From Bacillus sp. SB49 (GTDB lineage Bacteria; Bacillota; Bacilli; Bacillales; Halobacillaceae): a stretch of 64,000 nucleotides of DNA. This document shows positions 48,257-58,947 of the stretch, piece by piece. Location of the stretch: contig NZ_CP048117.1 in assembly GCF_000469135.2 (NCBI RefSeq), positions 611,001 through 675,000 of the forward strand. Direction: 5' to 3'. Position numbers and translations under genes: made by a program. How positions within the stretch are numbered: position 1 is the first letter of the stretch; each line of letters starts with the position of its first letter. The notes under the pieces are model-generated. The model made no database searches and had not been told where the DNA came from. It saw only the letters and a list, made by a program, of their open reading frames with translations.

Positions 48257-49465
48257 TTAATAACGCTCCTTGTCTTCATTCTCCTCAGCCTCTTTCATCT
48301 GCTCATAGCGCTGGCGCTGTCTGTATCCATACGTAGCGGAAAGGACGACTTCTTCATTCTCCAATGCCGAACCGAGTGCTCCGATGATGGTGGACACGCT
48401 TGTGGCGGTCCAGGCAATATAGAAAAACTGCATGTAGCCCACTTCGGCGGACAGCTGGGATTCCAGCATGCTTTTCGGAATAAGAAGAAAGACGGTGACG
48501 AGGAAAATCAGGAATAAGAGTGCGTAATAGAGCATCACGGAGACGGCGAGCGTCAAGAAGGTCACCGTGTTGTAGAGCCGGCGCAGATGGCTGTTTTCTT
48601 TATCTTTTTTCCGTTCCCACAAATGATGGGCAAGGATGATCCAGATGATCATCGCAAGAATTGATAAGACAGATAAGAGGAGCATGCGCCACGTACTGTA
48701 GTGGTCGCTAAGCTTCCATAAGGTCGGAAAGACGAGAGCATAGGCACCTGTGGTGAAGGCGAGCACAATAACCTTCATGAATGCCGGGAACATCGACCAC
48801 GGACGGTTCGCCCGGACCATTCCCGTGATCAGCCGGAGCAGGCCTACCACGCGGGAGCGGATCGTAAAGCGGACGTCGACGTCGCTGTCCATTTCGACCG
48901 GTGCCTCCCGCAGAATCGGAGAAAACAGTTCCAGACCTCTTCGCCGCATCAGCTTTGTCGAACTCTTGTTTTTTAATTCGGGATATTTGTCTTCGTCCTT
49001 GGATTGGATTCGCTCCTCGGCTTTTTCCCTGTCTTTATCTGAGCTTCCGTAATACATTTCGTTGATCAGCTGTAGAATCGCTTCCCTTACGCGTTTGACC
49101 ATCGGCGCAGCTCCTAACCCGGGAAGACTGATCAGGGCGGTGCACCCCCGGGCGAGCGTTTCTGCAATCAAGGTTTTCTTATCATGGAAGAGGGGCAGGT
49201 CGGTCAGCGCAATGGCGAACGTCCATCCCTGTTCCTGCTTTTCGTCAAGTGTCGCCTCCAGTACTTCCCGGGGATCTTCTGTCGCCCCGGTGAGGGAAAG
49301 GACCTTGTATTCCACCTGCCAATCGGCTGTTTCATCTACATAGTATGCAAGCATGTCGGGCAGTTCGTTCTCAAGAATCGCTCCAAGCTTATCGGGGTAG
49401 CCTGGTGCAGCGACCAACCCTACTTTTTTAATGGAAGCAGTCAAAAGGATCACCAGCTTTGTCAT
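48257..49465 (-). CDS. Membrane protein of unknown function (402 aa)
   Basis: A soluble N-terminal half (VGLVAAPGYPDKLGAILENE, LPDMLAYYVDE; LISLPGLGAAPMVKRVREAI) is followed after an acidic/basic linker by four or five membrane segments (about 226-246, 258-280, 300-335 possibly two, 345-372) and a charged tail. Homologs are sometimes mislabelled as methylene-THF dehydrogenase; nothing here supports that enzyme. The N-terminal half may be a cytoplasmic sensor. Single gene, no operon partner. Confidence 0.75.
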   Translation of the reverse strand: MTKLVILLTASIKKVGLVAAPGYPDKLGAILENELPDMLAYYVDETADWQVEYKVLSLTGATEDPREVLEATLDEKQEQGWTFAIALTDLPLFHDKKTLIAETLARGCTALISLPGLGAAPMVKRVREAILQLINEMYYGSSDKDREKAEERIQSKDEDKYPELKNKSSTKLMRRRGLELFSPILREAPVEMDSDVDVRFTIRSRVVGLLRLITGMVRANRPWSMFPAFMKVIVLAFTTGAYALVFPTLWKLSDHYSTWRMLLLSVLSILAMIIWIILAHHLWERKKDKENSHLRRLYNTVTFLTLAVSVMLYYALLFLIFLVTVFLLIPKSMLESQLSAEVGYMQFFYIAWTATSVSTIIGALGSALENEEVVLSATYGYRQRQRYEQMKEAEENEDKERY

Positions 49466-49548
49466 TTTATTCGGTGTAGGATATTTATCCTGATTCTATT
49501 GGAATAAAACGACTTTCTTCTATTTTTCTCTCTTTAACCCCTGCCTGA

Positions 49549-50316
49549 TCAATGAAAACCGAGAATGGACTGCTCCGTCGCTTTCGTCAGGCACTTGCGG
49601 AACAGGAGTATCCCGACGAGAAGGGCAGCGATGCTTGGGAGGGTCAGATACAGATAATCCGTCCATCCAAAGGCGGAAAGCTGCGTACCGTGCACCATCA
49701 CCTCGCGCAGCAGATTCAATCCCCAAACCGATGGAATCAGCTTGAAAAACGGGCTTGCCTCGGCAGGAAGGAACATCAGTCCAAGCAGGACGAACTGGAT
49801 GATCTGCAGGAAAGTTCCGATTTTCTTGAACAGCAGCACGCCGCCGGCGAGGGCATAGCCGAGGCCCCAGAAGCTCAGTGAAACAAAGAAGGTGAGGAGA
49901 AGGATGGATCCGATATTGTGGAAATCAAGAAACGTCTGGGTGACGAGCATCATAAGCATTAAGAGTACAAAGATCTGAATGAAGTCGATCAACAGCATGG
50001 CGAATGACTTGAACGTAATGACCGTGAGGAAGGAGTATTTAGATAAGTAGAGTTGTTCAATCGTGCCGATCCGTGTTTCATCCTCAATGGAATCGGTGAT
50101 ATTCTGATAAATCGATATCGCCAGTATCCAGATGATGAAGCTCAGGATCAAACTTTCCTTCGTATCATTTCCGAGGTTGAAGCCGACGATGCCGGAGTAT
50201 CCATAGAAGATGAGCAGGAACACGAGGAAGATTGTGATTCCACCACCAATGGTATCGGTGATGTACCGTTTAGCTAGAATGGCTTCTTTCTTTATGTAAG
50301 CTTTCCATAACATCAT
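49549..50316 (-). CDS. ABC-2 type transporter permease
   Basis: 255 residues from the ATGATG at 50316 (AAGGGGGACAG upstream). Six membrane segments: ITDTIGGGITIFLVFLLIFYG, ESLILSFIIWILAISIYQNI, AMLLIDFIQIFVLLMLMMLV, ILLLTFFVSLSFWGLGYALAG, LQIIQFVLLGLMFLP and LYLTLPSIAALLVGILLF (some trimmed). Partner of the ATPase encoded directly upstream (13 bases apart). Substrate unknown; drug, peptide or lipid export are all possible. Confidence 0.87.
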   Translation of the reverse strand: MMLWKAYIKKEAILAKRYITDTIGGGITIFLVFLLIFYGYSGIVGFNLGNDTKESLILSFIIWILAISIYQNITDSIEDETRIGTIEQLYLSKYSFLTVITFKSFAMLLIDFIQIFVLLMLMMLVTQTFLDFHNIGSILLLTFFVSLSFWGLGYALAGGVLLFKKIGTFLQIIQFVLLGLMFLPAEASPFFKLIPSVWGLNLLREVMVHGTQLSAFGWTDYLYLTLPSIAALLVGILLFRKCLTKATEQSILGFH

Positions 50317-50329
50317 GAACCTGTCCCCC

Positions 50330-51229
50330 TTATTGGATGGCTTCCAAGAATAAGTCCTCAAGCGCCGTCTGACCATAATGGAATGCTATGATTTCCCCTT
50401 TGTCTCCGGCGAGCTCAAGAATGCCCATGAACTCTTCCATGTTGTGAAATGTGATGTGAAGTCCATCGTTATCCTTCACAAAAGCAAGGCATTGCTGCTC
50501 AAGCGCACCTTCCATGCCTCCCATGTCTTTTACGGTGACCGTCCCCGTTTTCGCATCCATCATTGTCTTGAGTTCTTCGGCGTGTTTTTCAGCAACAAGC
50601 TTTCCCTCTTGAAGGATCATAACTCTGTTACAGACCTTCTCGACGAATCTCATATCATGAGAAGTGATTAACAAGGACTTATTCATTTGATGGGGGATGG
50701 AAGGAAGCAGTTTCTCTAAATCTCTCAGAGTGGACACATCGAGTCCGAGCGTCGGTTCATCAAGGAGAATGATCTGCGTATCTTCGACGAGGGCGATCAA
50801 GATGGAAAGTTTCTGCTGCATCCCTCTTGAAAGGTTTTGGACGAGTTCGTTACGCTTCGATGTCAGGGCAAACTCGTCCATCAGCATAGTAATCTGATCC
50901 TGTTTCGTTTTATAATTGGTTCCTTTCAAGGTCAAAAGGAATTCGATGTTTTCTTTGACCGTCAATTTCCAATAGAGGTTCCTGTTTCCTTCCATGATGC
51001 AGGATATAATTGGGTTTTTCTTTCTGTTGGGTTTTCCATTTATGTAAATATCGCCGCTCGTCGGGTAGGTGAGTGTAGCGATCATTTTCAATATCGTCGT
51101 TTTACCGGCACCGTTCGGTCCAAGCAGGCCGACGATATCCTGACGATCGATATGGAAATTCAGCGGCTCGATGGCCGTGGTTTCTTTATATTTCTTTGTG
51201 ACGTTCTCAAAGCGGATGATTTCTTCCAA
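50330..51229 (-). CDS. ABC transporter ATP-binding protein
   Basis: 299 residues: Walker A GLLGPNGAGKTTILK (about 35-49), signature LSRGMQQKLSI, Walker B IILLDEPTLGLDV, H-loop ITSHDM. A C-terminal extension of about 90 residues (VTVKDMGGMEGAL...) is the DUF4162-like end common in CcmA/NatA-type exporters. Upstream of the ABC-2 permease in a two-gene operon. Confidence 0.93.
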   Translation of the reverse strand: MEEIIRFENVTKKYKETTAIEPLNFHIDRQDIVGLLGPNGAGKTTILKMIATLTYPTSGDIYINGKPNRKKNPIISCIMEGNRNLYWKLTVKENIEFLLTLKGTNYKTKQDQITMLMDEFALTSKRNELVQNLSRGMQQKLSILIALVEDTQIILLDEPTLGLDVSTLRDLEKLLPSIPHQMNKSLLITSHDMRFVEKVCNRVMILQEGKLVAEKHAEELKTMMDAKTGTVTVKDMGGMEGALEQQCLAFVKDNDGLHITFHNMEEFMGILELAGDKGEIIAFHYGQTALEDLFLEAIQ

Positions 51230-51312
51230 AAGCGGGACTCCTCTCTTTTTACTATTAATGGAATTATATCAAAAAAGAAGGGGATGGTTCTTTCGTATAG
51301 GAGAAATGATTG

Positions 51313-51346
51313 AAAAAACCCCCGAAAGCGCGATGCTTTCAGGGGG
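51313..51346 (-). terminator. Terminator of katG
   Basis: On the minus strand CCCCCTGAAAGC - ATCGC - GCTTTCGGGGG followed by TTTTTTC. Confidence 0.88.
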
Positions 51347-51354
51347 ATGTCCTA

Positions 51355-53784
<2,430 letters not shown>

Positions 53785-54058
53785 TTACTATCATTCTAAC
53801 AAACTATCAGAAAAGAAAGTATCTTTTACATTTTTTAATGAAGCTGCTCGTTACTTTGGTTGGGTATGGAATGGTTCTCAACTGAGATATGGTCGGTATT
53901 TACTCTTTCGCCTTCCGAAACAAATGGTTTGACCATTTACCTGAGGAGGCGTATCTTTAATGGCGCACACCAAAGACCACGCTCTGTTGGTCATTCACAC
54001 AAAACGAGGCGGCTGGAACCGGCTGCCTTTGAATAGAATGATGAGAGGAGAATACATC

Positions 54059-55360
54059 ATGGAAAACTATCAATCACTGCTTGAAAAACAGAAAGCCTTT
54101 TTCCGGACAGGACAGACGAAGTCCGTTGAATTCCGTAAACAGGCGTTGAATAAATTGAAGAACCTCGTCACAGCGAACGAGCAGAACATTCTTGATGCGC
54201 TGAAAGCGGATCTTAATAAACCGGAAGTAGAGGGGAAACGGGCGGAAATCGGTCTCGTTGTATCGGAAATCGACTTCATGCTCGAGCACCTGTCGGATTG
54301 GACGAAGCCGGAGGAAGTTCCTACGCCTGCAACGCATGAGGGTGCGTCCAGCTTCATTATGGCTGATCCATATGGAGCGGCCCTTGTCATTGCGCCTTGG
54401 AATTATCCGTTCCAGCTTGCATTGAACCCACTGGCGGGAGCGATCGCTGCAGGGAATACAGCCGTATTGAAGCCATCCGAGCTGACACCGAACACGTCGC
54501 ATCTGCTTGCAGCCTTGATCAACGACCATTTTGACGAGGACTATCTTCGTGTCGTGGAAGGGGAAGTAGAGACAAGTACGGCGCTTCTGAAAGAGAACTT
54601 TGATTATATTTTCTTCACTGGCAGTACCGGTGTCGGCCGCATCGTTGCAGAGGCGGCAGCCAAGCATTTGACTCCTGTGACACTGGAGCTCGGCGGCAAG
54701 AGCCCTGTGATCGTGCACGAGGATGCCGATCTTGATGAAACGGCCGCACGGATTGCACGCGGCAAATATGCTAATGCCGGACAGACATGTGTCGCACCGG
54801 ATTACGTGCTTGCACACAGCCGTGTGAAGGATGAACTCATTGCTAAAATCAAACAAGTGATCACGAACAACTACGGGACGGAAGTATCTGCGGACACTTT
54901 CCCTCACGTGGTCAGTGAACGACACTTCGATCGTCTGCAAGGGTTCCTGGATAACGGGACGTTAGCGGCAGGAGGCGGGTCTGACCGTTCCCAGCTTTTC
55001 ATTGAGCCGACGATTCTTGATAATGTCTCCTGGGATGATGCGGTCATGCAGGATGAAACCTTCGGACCGATCCTTCCGGTGCTGACCTATGACGAGCTTC
55101 CGGAAGCGGTGGAGAAAATTATGGATCGTCCCAAACCGCTCGCTCTCTACCTGTTCTCTGATGATGAAGGGGTTCAGGATGACGTCTTCGGCAATCTGTC
55201 CTTCGGGGGCGGAGCGATCAATGATACCATCAACCATATGACGTCTCACTATCTTCCGTTCGGCGGTGTCGGTGACAGCGGCATGGGCGCGTACCACGGA
55301 AAAGCGAGCTTTGATACGTTCACTCATTATAAGAGTGTGTTGAAACGCTCGAACAAATAA
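54059..55360 (+). CDS. NAD(P)-dependent aldehyde dehydrogenase (YwdH type)
   Basis: 433 residues from the ATG at 54059 (AGAGGAG 8 bases upstream), beginning MENYQSLLEKQKAFFRTGQT as the family does. The frame also has an ATG at 53960 behind GAGGAGG, which would add 33 residues. Class 3-like short aldehyde dehydrogenase: ALVIAPWNYPFQLALNPL, KPSELTPNTS, FFTGSTGVGRIVAEAA, catalytic Glu in TLELGGKSPVIV, catalytic Cys in NAGQTCVAPDYV, and ETFGPILPVL. Probably long-chain or aromatic aldehydes. Confidence 0.9.
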   Translation: MENYQSLLEKQKAFFRTGQTKSVEFRKQALNKLKNLVTANEQNILDALKADLNKPEVEGKRAEIGLVVSEIDFMLEHLSDWTKPEEVPTPATHEGASSFIMADPYGAALVIAPWNYPFQLALNPLAGAIAAGNTAVLKPSELTPNTSHLLAALINDHFDEDYLRVVEGEVETSTALLKENFDYIFFTGSTGVGRIVAEAAAKHLTPVTLELGGKSPVIVHEDADLDETAARIARGKYANAGQTCVAPDYVLAHSRVKDELIAKIKQVITNNYGTEVSADTFPHVVSERHFDRLQGFLDNGTLAAGGGSDRSQLFIEPTILDNVSWDDAVMQDETFGPILPVLTYDELPEAVEKIMDRPKPLALYLFSDDEGVQDDVFGNLSFGGGAINDTINHMTSHYLPFGGVGDSGMGAYHGKASFDTFTHYKSVLKRSNK

Positions 55361-55370
55361 AGAAGGAACG

Positions 55371-55402
55371 GGAGGACCAATTCATTGGTCCTCCTTTTTT
55401 TT
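55371..55402 (+). terminator. Terminator of the aldehyde dehydrogenase gene
   Basis: GGAGGACCAA - TTCA - TTGGTCCTCC then eight T. Confidence 0.92.
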
Positions 55403-55406
55403 CGTG

Positions 55407-55447
55407 ACAAAAAGCCATGGCGGTAGAATGATCCGCCATGGCTTTTG
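55407..55447 (-). terminator. Terminator of the iron alcohol dehydrogenase gene
   Basis: On the minus strand AAAAGCCATGGCGG / CCGCCATGGCTTTTTG with a 9-base loop. Confidence 0.85.
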
Positions 55448-55456
55448 TCTACATTT

Positions 55457-56632
55457 TTATAACGATGCTTTCAGGATGGAAAGGATGTCCTCTTTGTTCA
55501 GCTTGCGGAAGTTGCTGAATCCGCCGTGCTGCATTTCTTTCGCTGCAATCTCTGCTATTTCTTCCAGACGGTCTTCGCCGATTTCATAGTCGGCGAGGCG
55601 CGATGGGGCACCGAGACTGGACCAGAAGGCGCTCAGCTTATCGACTCCTTCCAGTGCAATTTCTTTATCGGTTTTACCTGTCGTATCGATATCGAACATC
55701 GCAAGCATCACTCGCATCATCCGTTCGGCATCATGGTCGACAACGTGGCGCATCCAGTTCGGGAACAGGATGGCGAGTCCACCGGCGTGAGGAATGTCAT
55801 AGACAGCGGATACCGCATGCTCGATGGTGTGGGAAGCCCAGTCTCCGAAATAGCCCATTTGCAGGGTTCCGTTCAAAGCGATGGTACCGGAGTAAAGAAT
55901 CGTCTCCCGGTGCTCATAGCTTTCCAAGTCTTCCAACAGCTTCGGAGCTGTCTCGATGACGGTCTGCAGGACAGAGAAGCACATACGGTCCTGCAGCTTC
56001 GTGTTGGAGACGTTGTGGAAGTATTGCTCGAACACGTGACTCATCATGTCGACCATTCCGTAGATCGTTTGGTCGCGCGGGACGGACATCGTGTGGACGG
56101 GATCTAGAATAGAGAAGGCAGGGTGGGTGACCCCGGGGCTTCCCCATACGTATTTTTCATTTGTCTCCCAATTCGTAATGACAGAATCCGGGTTCATTTC
56201 GGAACCGGTCGCAGCCAAGGTAAGCACCGTTCCGAACGGAAGGGCTTCCTCAGCTGTCACTTTCTTATTGATGATGTCCCAAACATCTCCGTCATACGCT
56301 GCGCCGGCAACAATTGCTTTGGTACAGTCGATGACGCTTCCTCCGCCGACGGCAAGCAGGAAGTCGATGTTCTCCTGATGGCAGATTTCGATTCCTTTTC
56401 TTACCGTGGAAAGACGAGGGTTTGGTTCGACTCCGCTCAATTCGGAAATGGTGACGTCGAGTTCTCTCAATTGTTTCACGACTTGATCGTACAAGCCGTT
56501 CCGCTTGATACTACCGCCACCATAGACGAGGAGAATGTTCTTGCCGTACTTAGGTATTTCCTGTTTCAATGCATCGAGCTGATTTTTTCCGAAAATCAGC
56601 TTCGTAGGATTGTGATAGGTGAAATGGTTCAT
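55457..56632 (-). CDS. Iron-containing alcohol dehydrogenase (butanol dehydrogenase type)
   Basis: 391 residues. NAD-binding half with [26 protein letters not shown] and the GGGSxxD motif [14 protein letters not shown]; iron ligands in the C-terminal half: [33 protein letters not shown] and the late His-Asp of [10 protein letters not shown]. Closest to YugJ/YugK/BdhA-type NADH-dependent butanol dehydrogenases. Convergent with the aldehyde dehydrogenase gene. Confidence 0.92.
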   Translation of the reverse strand: MNHFTYHNPTKLIFGKNQLDALKQEIPKYGKNILLVYGGGSIKRNGLYDQVVKQLRELDVTISELSGVEPNPRLSTVRKGIEICHQENIDFLLAVGGGSVIDCTKAIVAGAAYDGDVWDIINKKVTAEEALPFGTVLTLAATGSEMNPDSVITNWETNEKYVWGSPGVTHPAFSILDPVHTMSVPRDQTIYGMVDMMSHVFEQYFHNVSNTKLQDRMCFSVLQTVIETAPKLLEDLESYEHRETILYSGTIALNGTLQMGYFGDWASHTIEHAVSAVYDIPHAGGLAILFPNWMRHVVDHDAERMMRVMLAMFDIDTTGKTDKEIALEGVDKLSAFWSSLGAPSRLADYEIGEDRLEEIAEIAAKEMQHGGFSNFRKLNKEDILSILKASL

Positions 56633-56775
56633 GTTATTTGTACCTCCTGTATAGTTGACATAATCTATAGGAAAGATTCCAGTATAAATCTTGTAAGATT
56701 ATCTAACAAGGGACGATGGAATCAGAGATGTGGTAAGGTACACTTAGGAAGATAGGGATAAAAGGGGGAAGCAGC

Positions 56776-57492
56776 ATGAGGGATGTAAGTTTTGTTCCTT
56801 TAGGAGAAGGACGGGAGCTTGTGATCAGCTCGGATAATGCAGCGTTTATCGGTGAGAAGGAAGCGGATGAGGTAAAAGCTCCTTATGAAGTGGTGGCCGA
56901 GGCGCTGTTCCGTGTCGCTTATATGGAAAACAGGGCGGTCGGTGCTGATCCTGTATCGGTGATTTTGTACGATTTCTCCGGTGGAGAAGGGTGGCGGAGG
57001 ATTTCCGGCGCCATTGAAGAGCTGGGGAAGAAAACGGGGTATTATCTTCCGGTTACAGGGAGTACGGAATCGAACTTTCCATTGCCTCAGTCCGCCTTTG
57101 CTATTGCCATTCTTGGACAGGTGAATTCCGAAAGTAAGAAAGTGAGGAAGACACCGAAAACCGCCAAATTTGCCGTTATCGGTGAGCCATTGGTCGGAGA
57201 AGAGGTACGGACGAAGCGTGAATCCATTGCTCCGCTTCATTTGTTCGATCAACTGCTTCAGTTGGACGGGGTCTATGAAGTGCTTCCTGTAGGGTCCAAG
57301 GGAATTGCCGGCGAGACGAGGGGATTGTTGGAGGACAATAATCTTTTGTCGGATGTCTCCTTCCACTGTGATTTGGATATCGAGAAGTCAGGCGGTCCTG
57401 CTACGTGCTTTGTCGTTACATATAAAGAGAAGGAAGAAGCGAGGATTCGCGCATGCTGCAAAGGTTTGTTCCATCCTCTATATGTTTCTTGA
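56776..57492 (+). CDS. AIR-synthase-like ATP-binding protein (CblS/alpha-ribazole kinase-like?)
   Basis: 238 residues. Opening MRDVSFVPLGEGRELVISSDNAAFIG and EVVAEALFRVAYMENRAVGADPVSVILYDF follow the PurM/ThiL N-terminal dimer domain with its SSDN metal site; later LPVTGSTESNFPLPQSAFAIAI and CDLDIEKSGGPATCFVV. In Listeria and Geobacillus a protein of this type, CblS, phosphorylates alpha-ribazole for cobalamin assembly. There is no cobalamin gene nearby, so the function remains open. AAAGGGGGAAGC upstream. Confidence 0.6.
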   Translation: MRDVSFVPLGEGRELVISSDNAAFIGEKEADEVKAPYEVVAEALFRVAYMENRAVGADPVSVILYDFSGGEGWRRISGAIEELGKKTGYYLPVTGSTESNFPLPQSAFAIAILGQVNSESKKVRKTPKTAKFAVIGEPLVGEEVRTKRESIAPLHLFDQLLQLDGVYEVLPVGSKGIAGETRGLLEDNNLLSDVSFHCDLDIEKSGGPATCFVVTYKEKEEARIRACCKGLFHPLYVS

Positions 57493-57536
57493 AAAAAGCA
57501 CGCCTGCCGCAGAAACGGCAGGCGTGCTTTTTTTTA
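57492..57536. terminator. Bidirectional terminator
   Basis: AAGCACGCCTGCCG / CGGCAGGCGTGCTT stem with CAGAAA loop; A6 on the left and T9 on the right. Serves the AIR-synthase-like gene and the convergent DUF4317 gene. Confidence 0.88.
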
Positions 57537-58703
57537 TTGGTCTCCGAATGCTTCCGGAAGCATTTTAAAACCTTCGATTTCCGCATCTTCTTCAATTTCG
57601 ATCATGATGCACCGTTTTCCTTTATAGTTGACCTGCCGGACGTATTCCAAGTCCTGCGGGCTGATGGATATGTTGGCGACTTTTGTGTTGATCTTAATCG
57701 ATTTTGACTTGTAGCGTGGCACGATGCTGCTTGCTTTCAGCTCATAAGCCCCATCGTCGGTAATTCGTTCAAAGGCGCTTTTCACCTTCTCGGAATCGAC
57801 CTGCTCCCCGCTCTGGGATAGGACACGCTCAACGTCTCTGTAATCCAGTTTCGGCGCCTCATCTTCTTCGTTCTCTTCGACGACGCGGTTGATCTCGCCG
57901 TAGACGCTTGCAAGAGTGGAAGGGTTAAGCTGGTTTCCGACAACATCTTTAATTACTTCTTCGAATACGGCTTTATCCTCCTTCGCCGTCATAATCTCTT
58001 CTCCGTTCAACACGTCCTCGATGAAGGTGTAGTCCGGTTCGTTTGCTTTACCGGCTGCGTAAAGGATGTGATTAACGTCGGCAGCACCGTCTGTAATGCA
58101 TGGGAACAAGAAGCCGGTCATCGGATTCTTCAAATCGATGACGGGGTCCACTTCGATTTTATATTTAAATTCCTTCTCTATGTAGTCGAATTGGATCGCT
58201 TTCTTCGGTTCCTCCGTCCGGTTGACGCTGCAGAGGAGGAAGGGATTCGAATATACGGTATCGCGTTCGCTTTCCTCCGCCTCTTCATTCCTTGCCTTCA
58301 TCGGCTTTCGGTATTCCGCTCGAATGAAGGTGATGACGGTGTCTTTTTCATTCGGTCGGTCGCGAATCATCTTCTCTGTCATGGCCAGCATCTGTTCTTT
58401 CCAATCTTCTACGTCCGTACTCAGCAGTCCTTTATGGAGAAGGAGCTGGGTGTGATCTTCCGCTTCACGCTGAAACTTCAATTCGAACAGCTTCTCATCA
58501 AGCTGCCCTGTCAGCAGTTTCTTGAAATTGTTCATGAACAGCTCCTGCTGATCCTGGTCGAGCAGATCAAAGGGCTGACTTTGATAATGATAAATGTCCG
58601 TCGATTCCTTCATAATATACACATTGAAAATATCGGATATTTTCAATAGGTCATTTTCTACTTTCAACTGCCTGCGAATACCGGCAATATCTTTTTTATC
58701 CAT
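57534..58703 (-). CDS. DUF4317 family protein
   Basis: 389 residues, family known only as DUF4317: DKKDIAGIRRQLKVENDLLKISDIFNVYI (opening), FMNNFKKLLTGQLDEKLFEL, PFLLCSVNRTEEPKKAI and FLFPCITDGAADVNHILYAAG. Cytoplasmic by composition. Role unknown. Transcribed alone toward the bidirectional terminator. Confidence 0.85.
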   Translation of the reverse strand: MDKKDIAGIRRQLKVENDLLKISDIFNVYIMKESTDIYHYQSQPFDLLDQDQQELFMNNFKKLLTGQLDEKLFELKFQREAEDHTQLLLHKGLLSTDVEDWKEQMLAMTEKMIRDRPNEKDTVITFIRAEYRKPMKARNEEAEESERDTVYSNPFLLCSVNRTEEPKKAIQFDYIEKEFKYKIEVDPVIDLKNPMTGFLFPCITDGAADVNHILYAAGKANEPDYTFIEDVLNGEEIMTAKEDKAVFEEVIKDVVGNQLNPSTLASVYGEINRVVEENEEDEAPKLDYRDVERVLSQSGEQVDSEKVKSAFERITDDGAYELKASSIVPRYKSKSIKINTKVANISISPQDLEYVRQVNYKGKRCIMIEIEEDAEIEGFKMLPEAFGDQ

Positions 58704-58834
58704 CCTACGTCCACTCCTAATCAGGCTAATATATCGTTTCTTTATTTTATCATGGGAGTCTGGAATAGGAAGGGAGGATGAGGATTTTTTGTCCCTTTAA
58801 CTAAAGGAGCTGGATGGAATGCAGTATAGAAGCT

Positions 58835-58915
58835 ATAATGGAGGATGGCTTTTTTGTTACGGAGGAAAGGAATAGATGGAAGAGGGGACTTCGGCCTTCT
58901 TCCATCTATTTTTTC
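58835..58915 (+). promoter_or_regulatory. Promoter and possible transcription attenuator before the second UvrD-type helicase
   Basis: A TATAAT at about 58835 is followed, 35 bases later, by a 15-bp stem ATAGATGGAAGAGGG (58872-58886) / CCTTCTTCCATCTAT (58895-58909) and six T, pointing toward the helicase gene. No gene ends before it on this strand, so it would terminate the helicase transcript itself unless something opens it. The GGATGGA at about 58811 could compete with the stem. Confidence 0.5.
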
Positions 58916-58947
58916 TTGCTGAGTATATAGAAGAAAGGAACACGATC

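Noticed and set aside
53960-54058. 33-residue N-terminal extension of the aldehyde dehydrogenase
   Set aside because: Has a good GAGGAGG but the extension is unlike the family; kept only as an alternative.
58876-58947. Earlier ATG for the second UvrD-type helicase, with a fair ribosome binding site
   Set aside because: It lies inside a perfect 15-bp terminator hairpin and the added residues do not match the family's N-terminus; ATG at 58948 fits better.
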